From positions 1 to 15,232 of the forward strand of contig JAEZLJ010000068.1 in the NCBI GenBank assembly GCA_023415275.1: a stretch of DNA of 15,232 nt, given 5' to 3'. Below are positions 5,246 through 12,174 of the stretch, piece by piece. The notes below the pieces were generated by a model. The model made no database searches and had not been told where the DNA came from. It worked only from the letters and a program-made list of their open reading frames with translations. The stretch comes from Bacteroidota bacterium. GTDB taxonomy: Bacteria; Bacteroidota; Bacteroidia; Chitinophagales; Chitinophagaceae. Position numbers and translations under genes: made by a program. Position 1 is the stretch's first letter, and the number at the start of each line of letters is the position of its first letter.

Positions 5246-8020
5246 ATGAAAATGAAAGGTGCAGCTTTGGCTCTATGCCTTGGGATCAGTTCTATAGCAA
5301 TGGCGCAGCATTTTGGAGGTTTTCCACCTTCCACCCGGTGGAGGCAGATCAATACAGATACGGCGCGTATTATCTATACAAAAGGAGCGGAGGTAGAAGC
5401 AGAACGTATTGCTACCCTGATACACAGGCAGGCAGCAGATAAAACTTTTCCTCTTGGCAATCAAATTCGTAAGATCAACGTTGTTTTGCAAAGCCGTACC
5501 ACCCTGGCCAATGGGTATGTGGCGCTGGCCCCTTTCCGCAGCGAATATTATTTAATTCCTTCTTCCAGCAACCTGGAGTTTGGCAATTTGCCCTGGCATG
5601 AGAACCTGGCCCTGCATGAATACAGGCATGTGCAGCAATACAGCAATTTCAATCACGGGCTTAGCAAGGGGTTCTATTATTTATTTGGTGAATCAGGCCT
5701 GGCATTAGCTAATGCACTGACCATACCTGATTGGTTCTTTGAGGGCGATGCCGTACATGCCGAAACGGCCTATACAGAGCAGGGCAGGGGACGCCTTCCC
5801 TTGTTTTTAAGCGGGTATAACAGCCTGTGGCTGGAGGGGAAAAATTACAGTTGGATGAAGTTGAGCAATGGTTCTTTTAAAGACTATGTGCCCGACCATT
5901 ACCAGCTGGGCTACCTGCTGGCCAACTATGGATATTTAAAATACGGTCCTGAATTCTGGCAAAAGGTTACCAGTGATGCCAGCGCTTTCAAAGGATTGTT
6001 CTATCCCTTTCAACAGGCCATTAAAAGGTATGCAGGTGTGGATTATAAAACATTCAGGAAAGAGGCCTTTACCTACTACAAGGATAAGCTCGGGGTTGGC
6101 AGGGGAACTACTTCTACTGCGCATAGCCGTGTGGCCTGCTACTACTTTCCTCAATACATTTCAAAAGACTCGCTGCTCTATTTGAAAACAGCCTATAATA
6201 AGATCCCGGCTTTTTATATAAGGGATGACAAGGCCGAGCACAGGCTGAAGCAACGCAACATCAGTTCGGAGGAATGGTTTAGCTATCGCAATGGAAAGAT
6301 CGCCTATACCAGCTTCAGTACCAATGCCCGGTGGGCACTCATTGACTACAGTGATATCATTCTCATGGATGTGAAATCTGGCAGTGAAAAACGCCTCACC
6401 AAAAAAGACAAATACTATACACCTGATATTTCACCTTCAGGGCAAAAGATCATTGCCGTCCGCATTAATGATTCATTGCAAACAGAGTTGCAGGTGCTGA
6501 ATGCCACCAATGGTGAAGTGCTCCAACGGTTTCCTTCCATCAATGAGTATTATTACAGCAATCCCCGCTTTGCAGATGAGAACCGGATCGTGGTGACAAC
6601 CCGTACAGAAGGGTCAAAGATCGCCCTGCAGGTACTGAATCTGGTTGATGGCTCCTGGCAGGAGATCGTACCCTTTTCCAGTCATACCATCGGGCTTCCT
6701 TTCGTGGCCAATGAAAAAGTGTACTTCGTTTCCAATGCCAATGCTAATGATGATATCTACGCTGTCAGCTTAAAAGATAAAAAGATCTTCCAGCTTACCC
6801 AGGACAGGACAGGGAATTATTATCCTTCCGTGCATGGCGATTCACTGGTATGGTCGCATTTTACTGCGGAAGGCTTGCGGCTGCGCAGCGAACCCATAGA
6901 CAATAAGACTGCCACAGAGATCAATGCCTTATCCTGGCAGGAGGAGGCTTCTTTGTATCCTGTGGCGGATACAAAAAACCTGTTGACAGGCACCAATCGC
7001 AGGTTTGCAGAAAAAAGGTATAGCCAGTCCACAGGCCTGTTTCGCTTTCATAGCTGGGCGCCTGACTATGTGGATCCTGAGTTTACGTTTACCCTGTACA
7101 GTGATAACATACTCAATACCTTCTCTAACGAGTTCTTCTACCGCTACAACCAGGATGAGGATTCCCATGGCCTGGGATGGAATATTTTCTATGGCGGGTT
7201 GTTCCCGGTATTAAGTGCAGGAGCTGAGTACACCTATAATCGTCACATTGACCTGTTACCGGGTACACTCACCCTTGACCAGACAGAGGTGAGAGGTGGA
7301 CTGTCCATTCCATTGAATTTTACTCAAGGGAAGACCTACAAGTATTTGAACTTGGGTTCTGACTATGTTTTCAACCGGTTAATGCCTACAGGGCTTTATA
7401 AGGATTCTTTTATGGCCCGGAACAACAGCTATCTGCGGCATTTCATTTCCTGGTCGCATTATTTACCAAAGGCGGTGCAACAGATCTATCCAAAGCTGGG
7501 ATGGACAACCGGCCTTCAGTACCGTGACCTGCTGTCAGGTAATGGCTACCAGTTCTACGTCAATAGCTCTCTCTTCCTGCCTTCTTTTGGCAACCATAGC
7601 ATTGTGGTGAATGCTGCTTTCCAACAGACGGATACCAATAACATTGTATTTAGCAACCGCTTCCCCGGAGCCCGTGGTTATGATGATTATTATTTGTCGC
7701 GAATGTGGAAGCTGGCAGGCAACTACCATTTTCCTATTCTGTATCCCGACCTGGGGCTGGCCAGTATAGTTTTCGTCCAGCGGTTGCGTGGTAACATTTT
7801 TTATGACATGTCACGGGTATTTTCCAATTCCAAAACACGTAGCAGGGACCTGAGAAGCGTGGGTGGTGAACTGTACTTTGACACCAAATGGTGGAATCAG
7901 TTGCCCGTATCCTTTGGCTTCAGGGTCAGCCACCTGCTGGATGATGGCTTTTACCCGCGGGATAAAAAGGGAAACAATTGGTTTGAGTTTATATTACCGG
8001 TGAATTTGCTGCAGCAATAG
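5246..8020 (+). CDS. Large outer-membrane protein: peptidase-MA-like domain, WD40-like propeller, C-terminal beta barrel
   Basis: The 924-residue product begins with a signal peptide (MKMKGAALALCLG..., likely cut after AMA near residue 20). The ATG at 5246 is preferred over a TTG five codons upstream. Residues about 35-260 resemble a gluzincin peptidase of the MA-like type: HEYRH at 124-128 is an intact HExxH, and the downstream WFFEGDAVHAE supplies the third ligand near residue 166. Residues about 300-560 show repeats of the WD40-like/TolB propeller type, such as YYTPDISPSGQKIIAV. From about 610 to the end, aromatic-rich alternating strands suggest an outer-membrane barrel. A FPGARGYDDY segment near 806-815 resembles the conserved RG(F/Y) loop of Omp85-type barrels. 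The protein would place a metallopeptidase and a propeller on a membrane barrel; substrate and topology are unknown. It is monocistronic as far as can be seen. Confidence 0.8.
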   Translation: MKMKGAALALCLGISSIAMAQHFGGFPPSTRWRQINTDTARIIYTKGAEVEAERIATLIHRQAADKTFPLGNQIRKINVVLQSRTTLANGYVALAPFRSEYYLIPSSSNLEFGNLPWHENLALHEYRHVQQYSNFNHGLSKGFYYLFGESGLALANALTIPDWFFEGDAVHAETAYTEQGRGRLPLFLSGYNSLWLEGKNYSWMKLSNGSFKDYVPDHYQLGYLLANYGYLKYGPEFWQKVTSDASAFKGLFYPFQQAIKRYAGVDYKTFRKEAFTYYKDKLGVGRGTTSTAHSRVACYYFPQYISKDSLLYLKTAYNKIPAFYIRDDKAEHRLKQRNISSEEWFSYRNGKIAYTSFSTNARWALIDYSDIILMDVKSGSEKRLTKKDKYYTPDISPSGQKIIAVRINDSLQTELQVLNATNGEVLQRFPSINEYYYSNPRFADENRIVVTTRTEGSKIALQVLNLVDGSWQEIVPFSSHTIGLPFVANEKVYFVSNANANDDIYAVSLKDKKIFQLTQDRTGNYYPSVHGDSLVWSHFTAEGLRLRSEPIDNKTATEINALSWQEEASLYPVADTKNLLTGTNRRFAEKRYSQSTGLFRFHSWAPDYVDPEFTFTLYSDNILNTFSNEFFYRYNQDEDSHGLGWNIFYGGLFPVLSAGAEYTYNRHIDLLPGTLTLDQTEVRGGLSIPLNFTQGKTYKYLNLGSDYVFNRLMPTGLYKDSFMARNNSYLRHFISWSHYLPKAVQQIYPKLGWTTGLQYRDLLSGNGYQFYVNSSLFLPSFGNHSIVVNAAFQQTDTNNIVFSNRFPGARGYDDYYLSRMWKLAGNYHFPILYPDLGLASIVFVQRLRGNIFYDMSRVFSNSKTRSRDLRSVGGELYFDTKWWNQLPVSFGFRVSHLLDDGFYPRDKKGNNWFEFILPVNLLQQ

Positions 8021-8026
8021 GTGAGG

Positions 8027-8061
8027 ATGTAAAATGTAAAATGTAAAATGAAAAATGTAAA
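8027..8061 (+). repeat. Five tandem copies of a 7-base unit
   Basis: The unit ATGTAAA is repeated five times, the fourth copy reading ATGAAAA, starting six bases after the stop codon of the large outer-membrane protein gene. Such short repeats can vary by slippage. It lies outside the reading frame, so any effect would be on transcript ends. Confidence 0.7.
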
Positions 8062-8087
8062 AAGGAAGAAGGAGTGAACACCAATTC

Positions 8088-8201
8088 ATGAGGCGGTTCA
8101 GGATACTCCTTCTAACGCTTGGTGTACTTGCTGGAGTACTTATCTCTTGGTACTATGCAGTAAGCAATGAAATTGGGTGGCCTGCCTGCCAAAGGCATTA
8201 A
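8088..8201 (+). CDS. Possible 37-residue single-membrane-span peptide
   Basis: An ATG at 8088 opens a 38-codon frame ending in TAA. The peptide begins MRRFRILLLTLGVLAGVLIS and then WYYAVS: a positive N-terminus followed by a hydrophobic segment long enough to span a membrane. A purine-rich GGAAGAAGGAG lies about 15 bases upstream. It fills part of the otherwise empty 390-base gap before the VIT gene. It could be a real small membrane protein, the remnant of a longer gene, or chance, since the last codons run into a repeat-like CCTGCCTGCC. No family is recognised. Confidence 0.3.
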   Translation: MRRFRILLLTLGVLAGVLISWYYAVSNEIGWPACQRH

Positions 8202-8260
8202 TTACATAACACATTCTTTAAAGACAAAACTAAGTGGAAACAGAAACCCGAACCTGTAAT

Positions 8261-8276
8261 GCAGGCCCAGGCCTGC
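8261..8276. repeat. Short GC-rich inverted repeat in the gap before the VIT gene
   Basis: GCAGGCC (8261-8267) and GGCCTGC (8270-8276) are perfect inverted copies separated by CA. A related CCTGCCTGCC lies at 8181-8190. Apart from this, the 7-base tandem repeat and the small possible peptide, nothing is seen between 8021 and 8410. Confidence 0.4.
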
Positions 8277-8410
8277 CGACGAAAGTCATTTGACATTTGT
8301 TCCTTATTGAGCTTTAGAATAACTTTCGGGAACTGAAAGAATATATAAAATACCCGGACATAATCAAGGCCATTCAGTTAGACCTAATTTGTAAATAATG
8401 CATTTAACAG

Positions 8411-9112
8411 ATGATAACGATCGACAATTATTTAGACAGTCATTACATCCATAGGAGTAATTGGCTTCGCGCAGCGGTACTTGGTGCCAATGATGGTATC
8501 ATTTCTATTTCAAGTCTTGCAATAGGGGTAGCTGCGGCAAGTTCTACCAGAGACCCAATATTGCTGGCCACTGTAGCGGGACTTGTTGCCGGGGCTTTGT
8601 CTATGGCTGCCGGGGAGTATGTTTCAGTCAGTTCACAAACAGATACAGAGAAAGCGGATATTGAAAGAGAGGAAAAAGAACTCAGGGAGATGCCAGAAAT
8701 AGAGTTAAACATTTTGGCCCAGATATATGAAAAGCGTGGCTTAAAAAAGGAAACAGCCCTCCAGGTGGCACAAGAATTAACTGAAGCGGATGCATTAGGT
8801 GCTCATATGAGAGATGAACTGGGAATAAATGAAATAACCCAGGCCAAACCAATCCAGGCAGCATTGGCCTCCGGGGCGGCCTTCACTGCAGGTGGAGTAT
8901 TGCCGCTTTTAGTAACCTTATTGGCACCTGTCAAAAACATGGAGTATTTCCTTTACGGATTTACAATACTTTCATTGATCATACTGGGGGCAGTTTCAGC
9001 AAAAACCGGGGGATCGAAAATTGGTAAGGCAATTTTGAGAATTGTAATTTGGGGCACCATTGCCATGGTACTATCTGCCGTAGTGGGTTATCTCTTCGGT
9101 GTTAAAATTTAA
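8411..9112 (+). CDS. VIT1/CCC1-family iron/manganese transporter
   Basis: The 233-residue membrane protein matches the vacuolar iron transporter (VIT1/CCC1) family, which moves Fe2+ or Mn2+ out of the cytosol. The N-terminal half shows the hallmark RAAVLGANDGIISISSLAIG and the GALSMAAGEYVSVSSQ helix, which carry conserved polar and acidic residues of the transport path. A charged, glutamate-rich cytosolic helix pair (about 75-135, DTEKADIEREEKELREMPE) corresponds to the metal-binding region. Three further hydrophobic helices follow, ending in GYLFGVKI. Length is normal for bacterial members. It stands alone: a long gap lies on either side, so no operon partner is seen. Which metal it prefers cannot be told from the sequence. 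Confidence 0.92.
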   Translation: MITIDNYLDSHYIHRSNWLRAAVLGANDGIISISSLAIGVAAASSTRDPILLATVAGLVAGALSMAAGEYVSVSSQTDTEKADIEREEKELREMPEIELNILAQIYEKRGLKKETALQVAQELTEADALGAHMRDELGINEITQAKPIQAALASGAAFTAGGVLPLLVTLLAPVKNMEYFLYGFTILSLIILGAVSAKTGGSKIGKAILRIVIWGTIAMVLSAVVGYLFGVKI

Positions 9113-9183
9113 CTATAGAAGGGAATATAATATTTCCTCGAACTATAATGCTCATGTACCTAAAAACTGCTTACATGGTTCAA

Positions 9184-9214
9184 CTCAACTTGTTATGTTC
9201 AACCACAAGTTGAG
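9184..9214. repeat. 10-bp perfect inverted repeat downstream of the VIT gene
   Basis: CTCAACTTGT (9184-9193) and ACAAGTTGAG (9205-9214) pair perfectly around an 11-base loop. It lies about 70 bases after the VIT stop codon and has no T run, so it could be a transcript-end hairpin or an unrelated palindrome. Confidence 0.55.
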
Positions 9215-9236
9215 ACCTCCTGATCAATCCAACTTA

Positions 9237-9441
9237 ACCCAGGAAAAGCCTGCTATCAATCAACCACACCAACCTAAGCCCCTTCGACATTCGACATTCC
9301 TTGTTCATCTGTTCGACATTCCCGTACTCTCTCCCTTGAGCATTGATCGTTGAAAATTGTTTATTGAACATTTATCAACCATCCACCCAGGAAAAGCCCG
9401 CTATCAAAAAAGCCTCTCCATCCTAAGCCCCTTCGTCATTC
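9237..9441 (+). repeat. Direct repeat of ~56 bases with TTCGACATTC-type microrepeats
   Basis: The segment starting ACCCAGGAAAAGCC at 9237 and ending CCTAAGCCCCTTCG-x-CATTC near 9292 recurs, diverged in the middle, at 9385-9441. The DNA between and after carries further TTCGACATTC / TTCGTCATTC variants up to about 9500. No coding frame accounts for it. The 9113-9758 gap otherwise holds only the hairpins listed separately. Confidence 0.65.
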
Positions 9442-9547
9442 AATATTCCTCTCGTCCACCGAAGCTTTAGCGAAGGAGGATCGTTCGATATTCGTCATTC
9501 CCTCCTCCTCCCCACCTCCTCCCTATCTCCTCTATACCAAAGCCCGG

Positions 9548-9573
9548 GATACTCCGTGTTCGCACGGAGTATC
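9548..9573. repeat. 11-bp perfect hairpin with a TTCG tetraloop
   Basis: GATACTCCGTG (9548-9558) and CACGGAGTATC (9563-9573) are perfectly complementary and enclose TTCG, an unusually stable loop in RNA. There is no T run after it on either strand. It may belong to another REP-like family or be a leader structure of the gene starting at 9759. Confidence 0.7.
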
Positions 9574-9674
9574 TATACCGTAGGTAGGGAGTAGATAGGG
9601 GGCAGCTATACTGGAGCTATACAGGGAGTAAGCGGTTAACCAGCCGCGAACCATAAAATACGTATAGGCATGCC

Positions 9675-9683
9675 TGTGGATAA
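9675..9683 (-). other. Perfect DnaA-box sequence, single copy
   Basis: The minus strand reads TTATCCACA, the classical DnaA box. Only this one copy was noticed nearby, and it lies about 75 bases before the gene at 9759. It could be a regulatory DnaA site or chance. It is not proposed as an origin. Confidence 0.35.
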
Positions 9684-9710
9684 CTATTTTGTGGCTGAAG
9701 CCTTCCAAAT

Positions 9711-9727
9711 TACTAAATAATTTAGTA
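9711..9727. promoter_or_regulatory. 17-base AT-rich palindrome, possible operator
   Basis: TACTAAAT and ATTTAGTA are perfect inverted arms around a single A, ending 31 bases before the ATG at 9759. Size, symmetry and position suit a dimeric repressor site overlapping the promoter; which protein would bind is unknown. Confidence 0.45.
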
Positions 9728-9758
9728 TATTGGATCCATATTCCTAAAATAATATCCT

Positions 9759-10439
9759 ATGCCAAAACAAGTAGGCTACATCAAGGGCCTGGGCACCATT
9801 GATGGCAATTTGAATTTCTACAAATCCGAAGGAGAATACAGGCTCCGCACCAAGCCTGGTGTGGATACAGAGCGCTATACTAAGGATGCTGCCTTTGAAG
9901 GTAGCAGGAGGGCTTCCTCTAATTTTGGAAGGGCCAACACGCTTGCTTCCCTGGTTTACCGCCATGTCTATACCCACAGAAGGTGCAATACGCTGTATAA
10001 TCAATGTAAAAAGAAGGCCATCGCCTTAAAGAACCAGGGCATGGAAGATGAGCAGGTGTTGAGCGCCTTATTTGAGTTCTTAGCTTCCCTTCAGTGTATA
10101 TCCCTGGAAGCAGAAGACTTTGAACTATACCTTCCTTTAATGATCAAAGAGGCAGACAAGCGTAAAGCACAAGTAAAGCAAAAGAAGCCCAAGCCTGAAA
10201 AGGAAAGCTTTTTGGTAGTACTTGAAGCAAAGCCCAGTGAAGAAGATGAGGAGTTCTTTATGAACTACATGGAGGATTATAACTGGAAAGCAGTATTCGA
10301 TGGTGAGTTTGCCAAAGACTATAGGATCCCTATTTGCTTTGCAGGCCACCTGGTAGATAAGGTAAGGCGGTTAGGGCTGCAAACCCTGCTAACACCACCC
10401 AAAGGAAAGATGGTGGATGAATGGGTAAGGGTGGAGTGA
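9759..10439 (+). CDS. Conserved Bacteroidetes hypothetical protein with a GxIxGLGTIDGNLNFYK-type N-terminus
   Basis: The 226-residue soluble protein has no signal or membrane segment. Its first 65 residues show a pattern I recall from a widespread Bacteroidetes hypothetical family: a short beta opening (GYIKGLGTIDGNLNFYKS), then an Arg/Lys-rich VDTERYTKDAAF, then an alanine-rich helix with SSNFGRANTLASLVYR. A Glu/Lys-rich linker (about 127-160) separates a C-terminal part ending LLTPPKGKMVDEWVRV, which I cannot place. The family's function is unknown; members often lie near mobile or phage-like DNA, which fits the neighbouring recombinase. The ATG at 9759 is preceded by a 17-base palindrome and a strong hairpin, suggesting regulated expression. 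Confidence 0.65.
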   Translation: MPKQVGYIKGLGTIDGNLNFYKSEGEYRLRTKPGVDTERYTKDAAFEGSRRASSNFGRANTLASLVYRHVYTHRRCNTLYNQCKKKAIALKNQGMEDEQVLSALFEFLASLQCISLEAEDFELYLPLMIKEADKRKAQVKQKKPKPEKESFLVVLEAKPSEEDEEFFMNYMEDYNWKAVFDGEFAKDYRIPICFAGHLVDKVRRLGLQTLLTPPKGKMVDEWVRVE

Positions 10440-10613
10440 TTGAATATGGGCAATGGTTAATTGTTAATTGACGTTCCTGGATTAGAAAGTTGGATAAGTA
10501 TGTGGAAGGGGTAAGTTGACAGTATTTATTCAACCAAAATCTTTTGCCAGACGAGCGGATGTGGCTTGCAGGGACAGGGAAAATGATCTTTTTTGCAATG
10601 CTGCTACTAATAC

Positions 10614-10648
10614 TGTAATATATCAAGCCAATACGTGGATATATTACA
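10614..10648. other. 11-bp inverted repeat upstream of the recombinase (operator or recombinase site)
   Basis: TGTAATATATC (10614-10624) and GATATATTACA (10638-10648) are perfect inverted arms separated by 13 bases, ending 93 bases before the recombinase start. Such arms are typical of tyrosine-recombinase core sites or repressor operators. The 13-base spacing is longer than the usual 6-8 of a crossover site, so an operator is at least as likely. The rest of the 10440-10741 gap is AT-rich and otherwise featureless to my reading. Confidence 0.45.
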
Positions 10649-10741
10649 AATGGCAGTGGGACATTAGGTATTGTTGCAGTTGTTAGTTTGGATAATATAA
10701 AATTATATTTTAATTTAATTTTCATGTAAATCTATACTATC

Positions 10742-11071
10742 ATGCTGCCTGCTGTTCGTTTAAGCCCTTTACTTATTAGAGGGCAGGAATCCATAGCTAT
10801 TCAATGTACACTTTCCCGGGAGTTGGAAACCGTCATCCGGAAAATCAAAGGAATCAAATGGTGCCAATCACACGGGTGCTGGTATATGCCTTATACCCCA
10901 GCTGCACAAAACCTGGTAAAAGCATCGTTAGCAGAAATTGCAGTTTTAGACGATACTATGTTGGTACAGTATTTAAAAAAGAAAGAACAGGTAACAAAAA
11001 CCCGGTTAGCTTCTTCTAGTGCTAATACCGGTATAAAGATCAATCGGAACATAACCGGGTCTGCTGACTAG
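10742..11071 (+). CDS. N-terminal part of the tyrosine recombinase, cut off by an in-frame TAG
   Basis: The 109-residue frame shows IRGQESIAIQCTLSRELE and then KGIKWCQSHGCWYMPYT, a small domain I recall fused to the N-terminus of many Bacteroidetes tyrosine recombinases, where it precedes the SAM-like DNA-binding domain. The frame ends at TAG (11069-11071). In the same frame it goes straight on as QLSRENMAALQRF and the recombinase proper, and LSxEN is what precedes the core domain in relatives. The stop therefore most simply splits one gene of about 404 codons. CAG, AAG or GAG could each give TAG by one change. The piece may be made alone, joined by read-through, or be dead. An AT-rich tract just upstream of 10742 suits a promoter. 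Confidence 0.65.
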   Translation: MLPAVRLSPLLIRGQESIAIQCTLSRELETVIRKIKGIKWCQSHGCWYMPYTPAAQNLVKASLAEIAVLDDTMLVQYLKKKEQVTKTRLASSSANTGIKINRNITGSAD

Positions 11072-11089
11072 CAGCTAAGCAGGGAAAAT

Positions 11090-11956
11090 ATGGCCGCTCT
11101 GCAAAGATTTATAGAACAATTAAAATTGAAAGCTTACAGTGCTTCTACTATGAAGACCTACCGCAATGAATTTTTGCAACTGCTGCATTTGTTAAAACAA
11201 AAGCCAATAGAAGAATTGACCCCCGATGACCTACGGAGGTATTTTGTGTATTGTTTTGAGAAGCTTCACCTTTCTGAAAATACCTTACACAGCCGTATCA
11301 ATGCCATTAAGTTTTATTTTGAACAGGTGTTGGGAAAAGATAAGTTTTTTTGGGAAATACCGCGGCCAAAAAAACCCCTAAAGTTACCCAAAGTACTGAG
11401 TGAAGAAGAGTTGTCGCGTTTATTTAATGCAGTAAATTTTTTAAAACATAAAGCCCTGTTATTTACGGCTTACAGCGCAGGGCTAAGGGTAAGTGAGGTA
11501 ATACATTTGCAATGGAAGCACCTTGACCGCCAAAGGGGCCAGATACTAATAGAACAAGCCAAAGGCAAAAAAGACCGCTATGTAACTCTAAGTCCTATTT
11601 TAGAAGATATACTTACCAGTTATTATAAAAAGAGTAGTATAAAGCCGTTAAAGTTTGTTTTTGAAAGTACTGTGCCAGGTATGCCTTATAGTGCCAGGAG
11701 CGCCCAGGCCGTCTTTCAACAAGCAAAAGCAAAAGCGGGAATAAAAAAAGAGATAGGCTTTCATAGTTTGCGGCATTCTTTTGCCACTCATTTATTAGAG
11801 AAGGGGACAGATGTCCGGTACATCCAGGAATTATTGGGTCATTTCAGCATTAAAACCACGACCCGATATTTGCATGTTGCCAAAGAAAAATTAGTTGTTA
11901 TTGAAAGTCCATTGGATAGTCTTTGGAAGCAGGGTGGGATAGAATGGGACGGATGA
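11090..11956 (+). CDS. Tyrosine recombinase/integrase beside the cassette array
   Basis: The 288-residue protein is a site-specific recombinase that cuts and rejoins DNA through a tyrosine. The SAM-like core-binding domain covers about 1-88 (LKAYSASTMKTYRNEF). The catalytic domain follows with all expected residues: R133 in SAGLRVSEV, a lysine in AKGKKDR (158-160), H225 and R228 in HSLRHSF, H251 in LLGH, and Y260 in TTTRYLHV. The C-terminal SPLDSL resembles the end of IntI and of Bacteroidetes integrases. Between the lysine loop and HSLRH the length is XerD-like, and the additional segment that marks true IntI seems absent. It lies directly upstream of, and on the same strand as, the cassette array, so it is the natural candidate to act on it. 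An AGGGA precedes the ATG by a few bases, so it could be translated on its own despite the upstream amber codon. Confidence 0.92.
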   Translation: MAALQRFIEQLKLKAYSASTMKTYRNEFLQLLHLLKQKPIEELTPDDLRRYFVYCFEKLHLSENTLHSRINAIKFYFEQVLGKDKFFWEIPRPKKPLKLPKVLSEEELSRLFNAVNFLKHKALLFTAYSAGLRVSEVIHLQWKHLDRQRGQILIEQAKGKKDRYVTLSPILEDILTSYYKKSSIKPLKFVFESTVPGMPYSARSAQAVFQQAKAKAGIKKEIGFHSLRHSFATHLLEKGTDVRYIQELLGHFSIKTTTRYLHVAKEKLVVIESPLDSLWKQGGIEWDG

Positions 11957-11959
11957 TTG

Positions 11960-12060
11960 GCGCAATGCGCAATAAAAATAGCGCAATGGAAAAGTGATGA
12001 AAGTCAGCTAATTAAAAAAATATATATTGCGTATAATTGCGTAAATACTAAACGTTGTGC
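11960..12060 (+). other. Candidate primary attachment site (attI-like) between recombinase and first cassette
   Basis: Between the recombinase stop and the first core (GTTGTGC, 12054-12060) lie three direct copies of GCGCAAT (11960, 11967, 11981) and two inverted ATTGCGT copies (12026, 12036). CGCAAT and ATTGCG pair as two stem blocks. Unlike the cassette 3' ends, no reverse complement of the core was found on the upstream side, so this does not look like an attC site. Its position and mixed direct/inverted repeats fit an attI-type integration site. That role is inferred from position only. Confidence 0.5.
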
Positions 12061-12134
12061 GTTATTCCCCCTTTTTCCCGGAAAATAAATTCCTTTGCTA
12101 AAGGATAGATAGGATATTTTAAAAGAATGAAGTT

Positions 12135-12163
12135 TTGAAAATGATAAAAACATTTTACGTTAG
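12135..12163 (+). promoter_or_regulatory. Candidate promoter inside cassette 1
   Basis: TTG (12135-12137) and TACGTTAG (12156-12163) are separated by 18 bases, close to the Bacteroidetes pattern TTG...TAnnTTTG with one mismatch, and end 11 bases before the ATG at 12175. Cassette genes often depend on an outside promoter, so an internal one would be notable. Confidence 0.35.
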
Positions 12164-12174
12164 TCAGAATTGAA

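Noticed and set aside
9675..9683. Replication origin
   Set aside because: Only one DnaA box was noticed, with no dnaA, dnaN or box cluster nearby.
10330..10725. Minus-strand 131-codon frame
   Set aside because: It overlaps the end of the gene at 9759-10439 and AT-rich noncoding DNA, has a low-complexity translation and no domain, and is likely chance.
12156..12165. Extra cassette boundary at ACGTTAGTC
   Set aside because: GTTAGTC is a poor core match, and no complementary box or stem was found between it and the first core; it fits better as part of a promoter.
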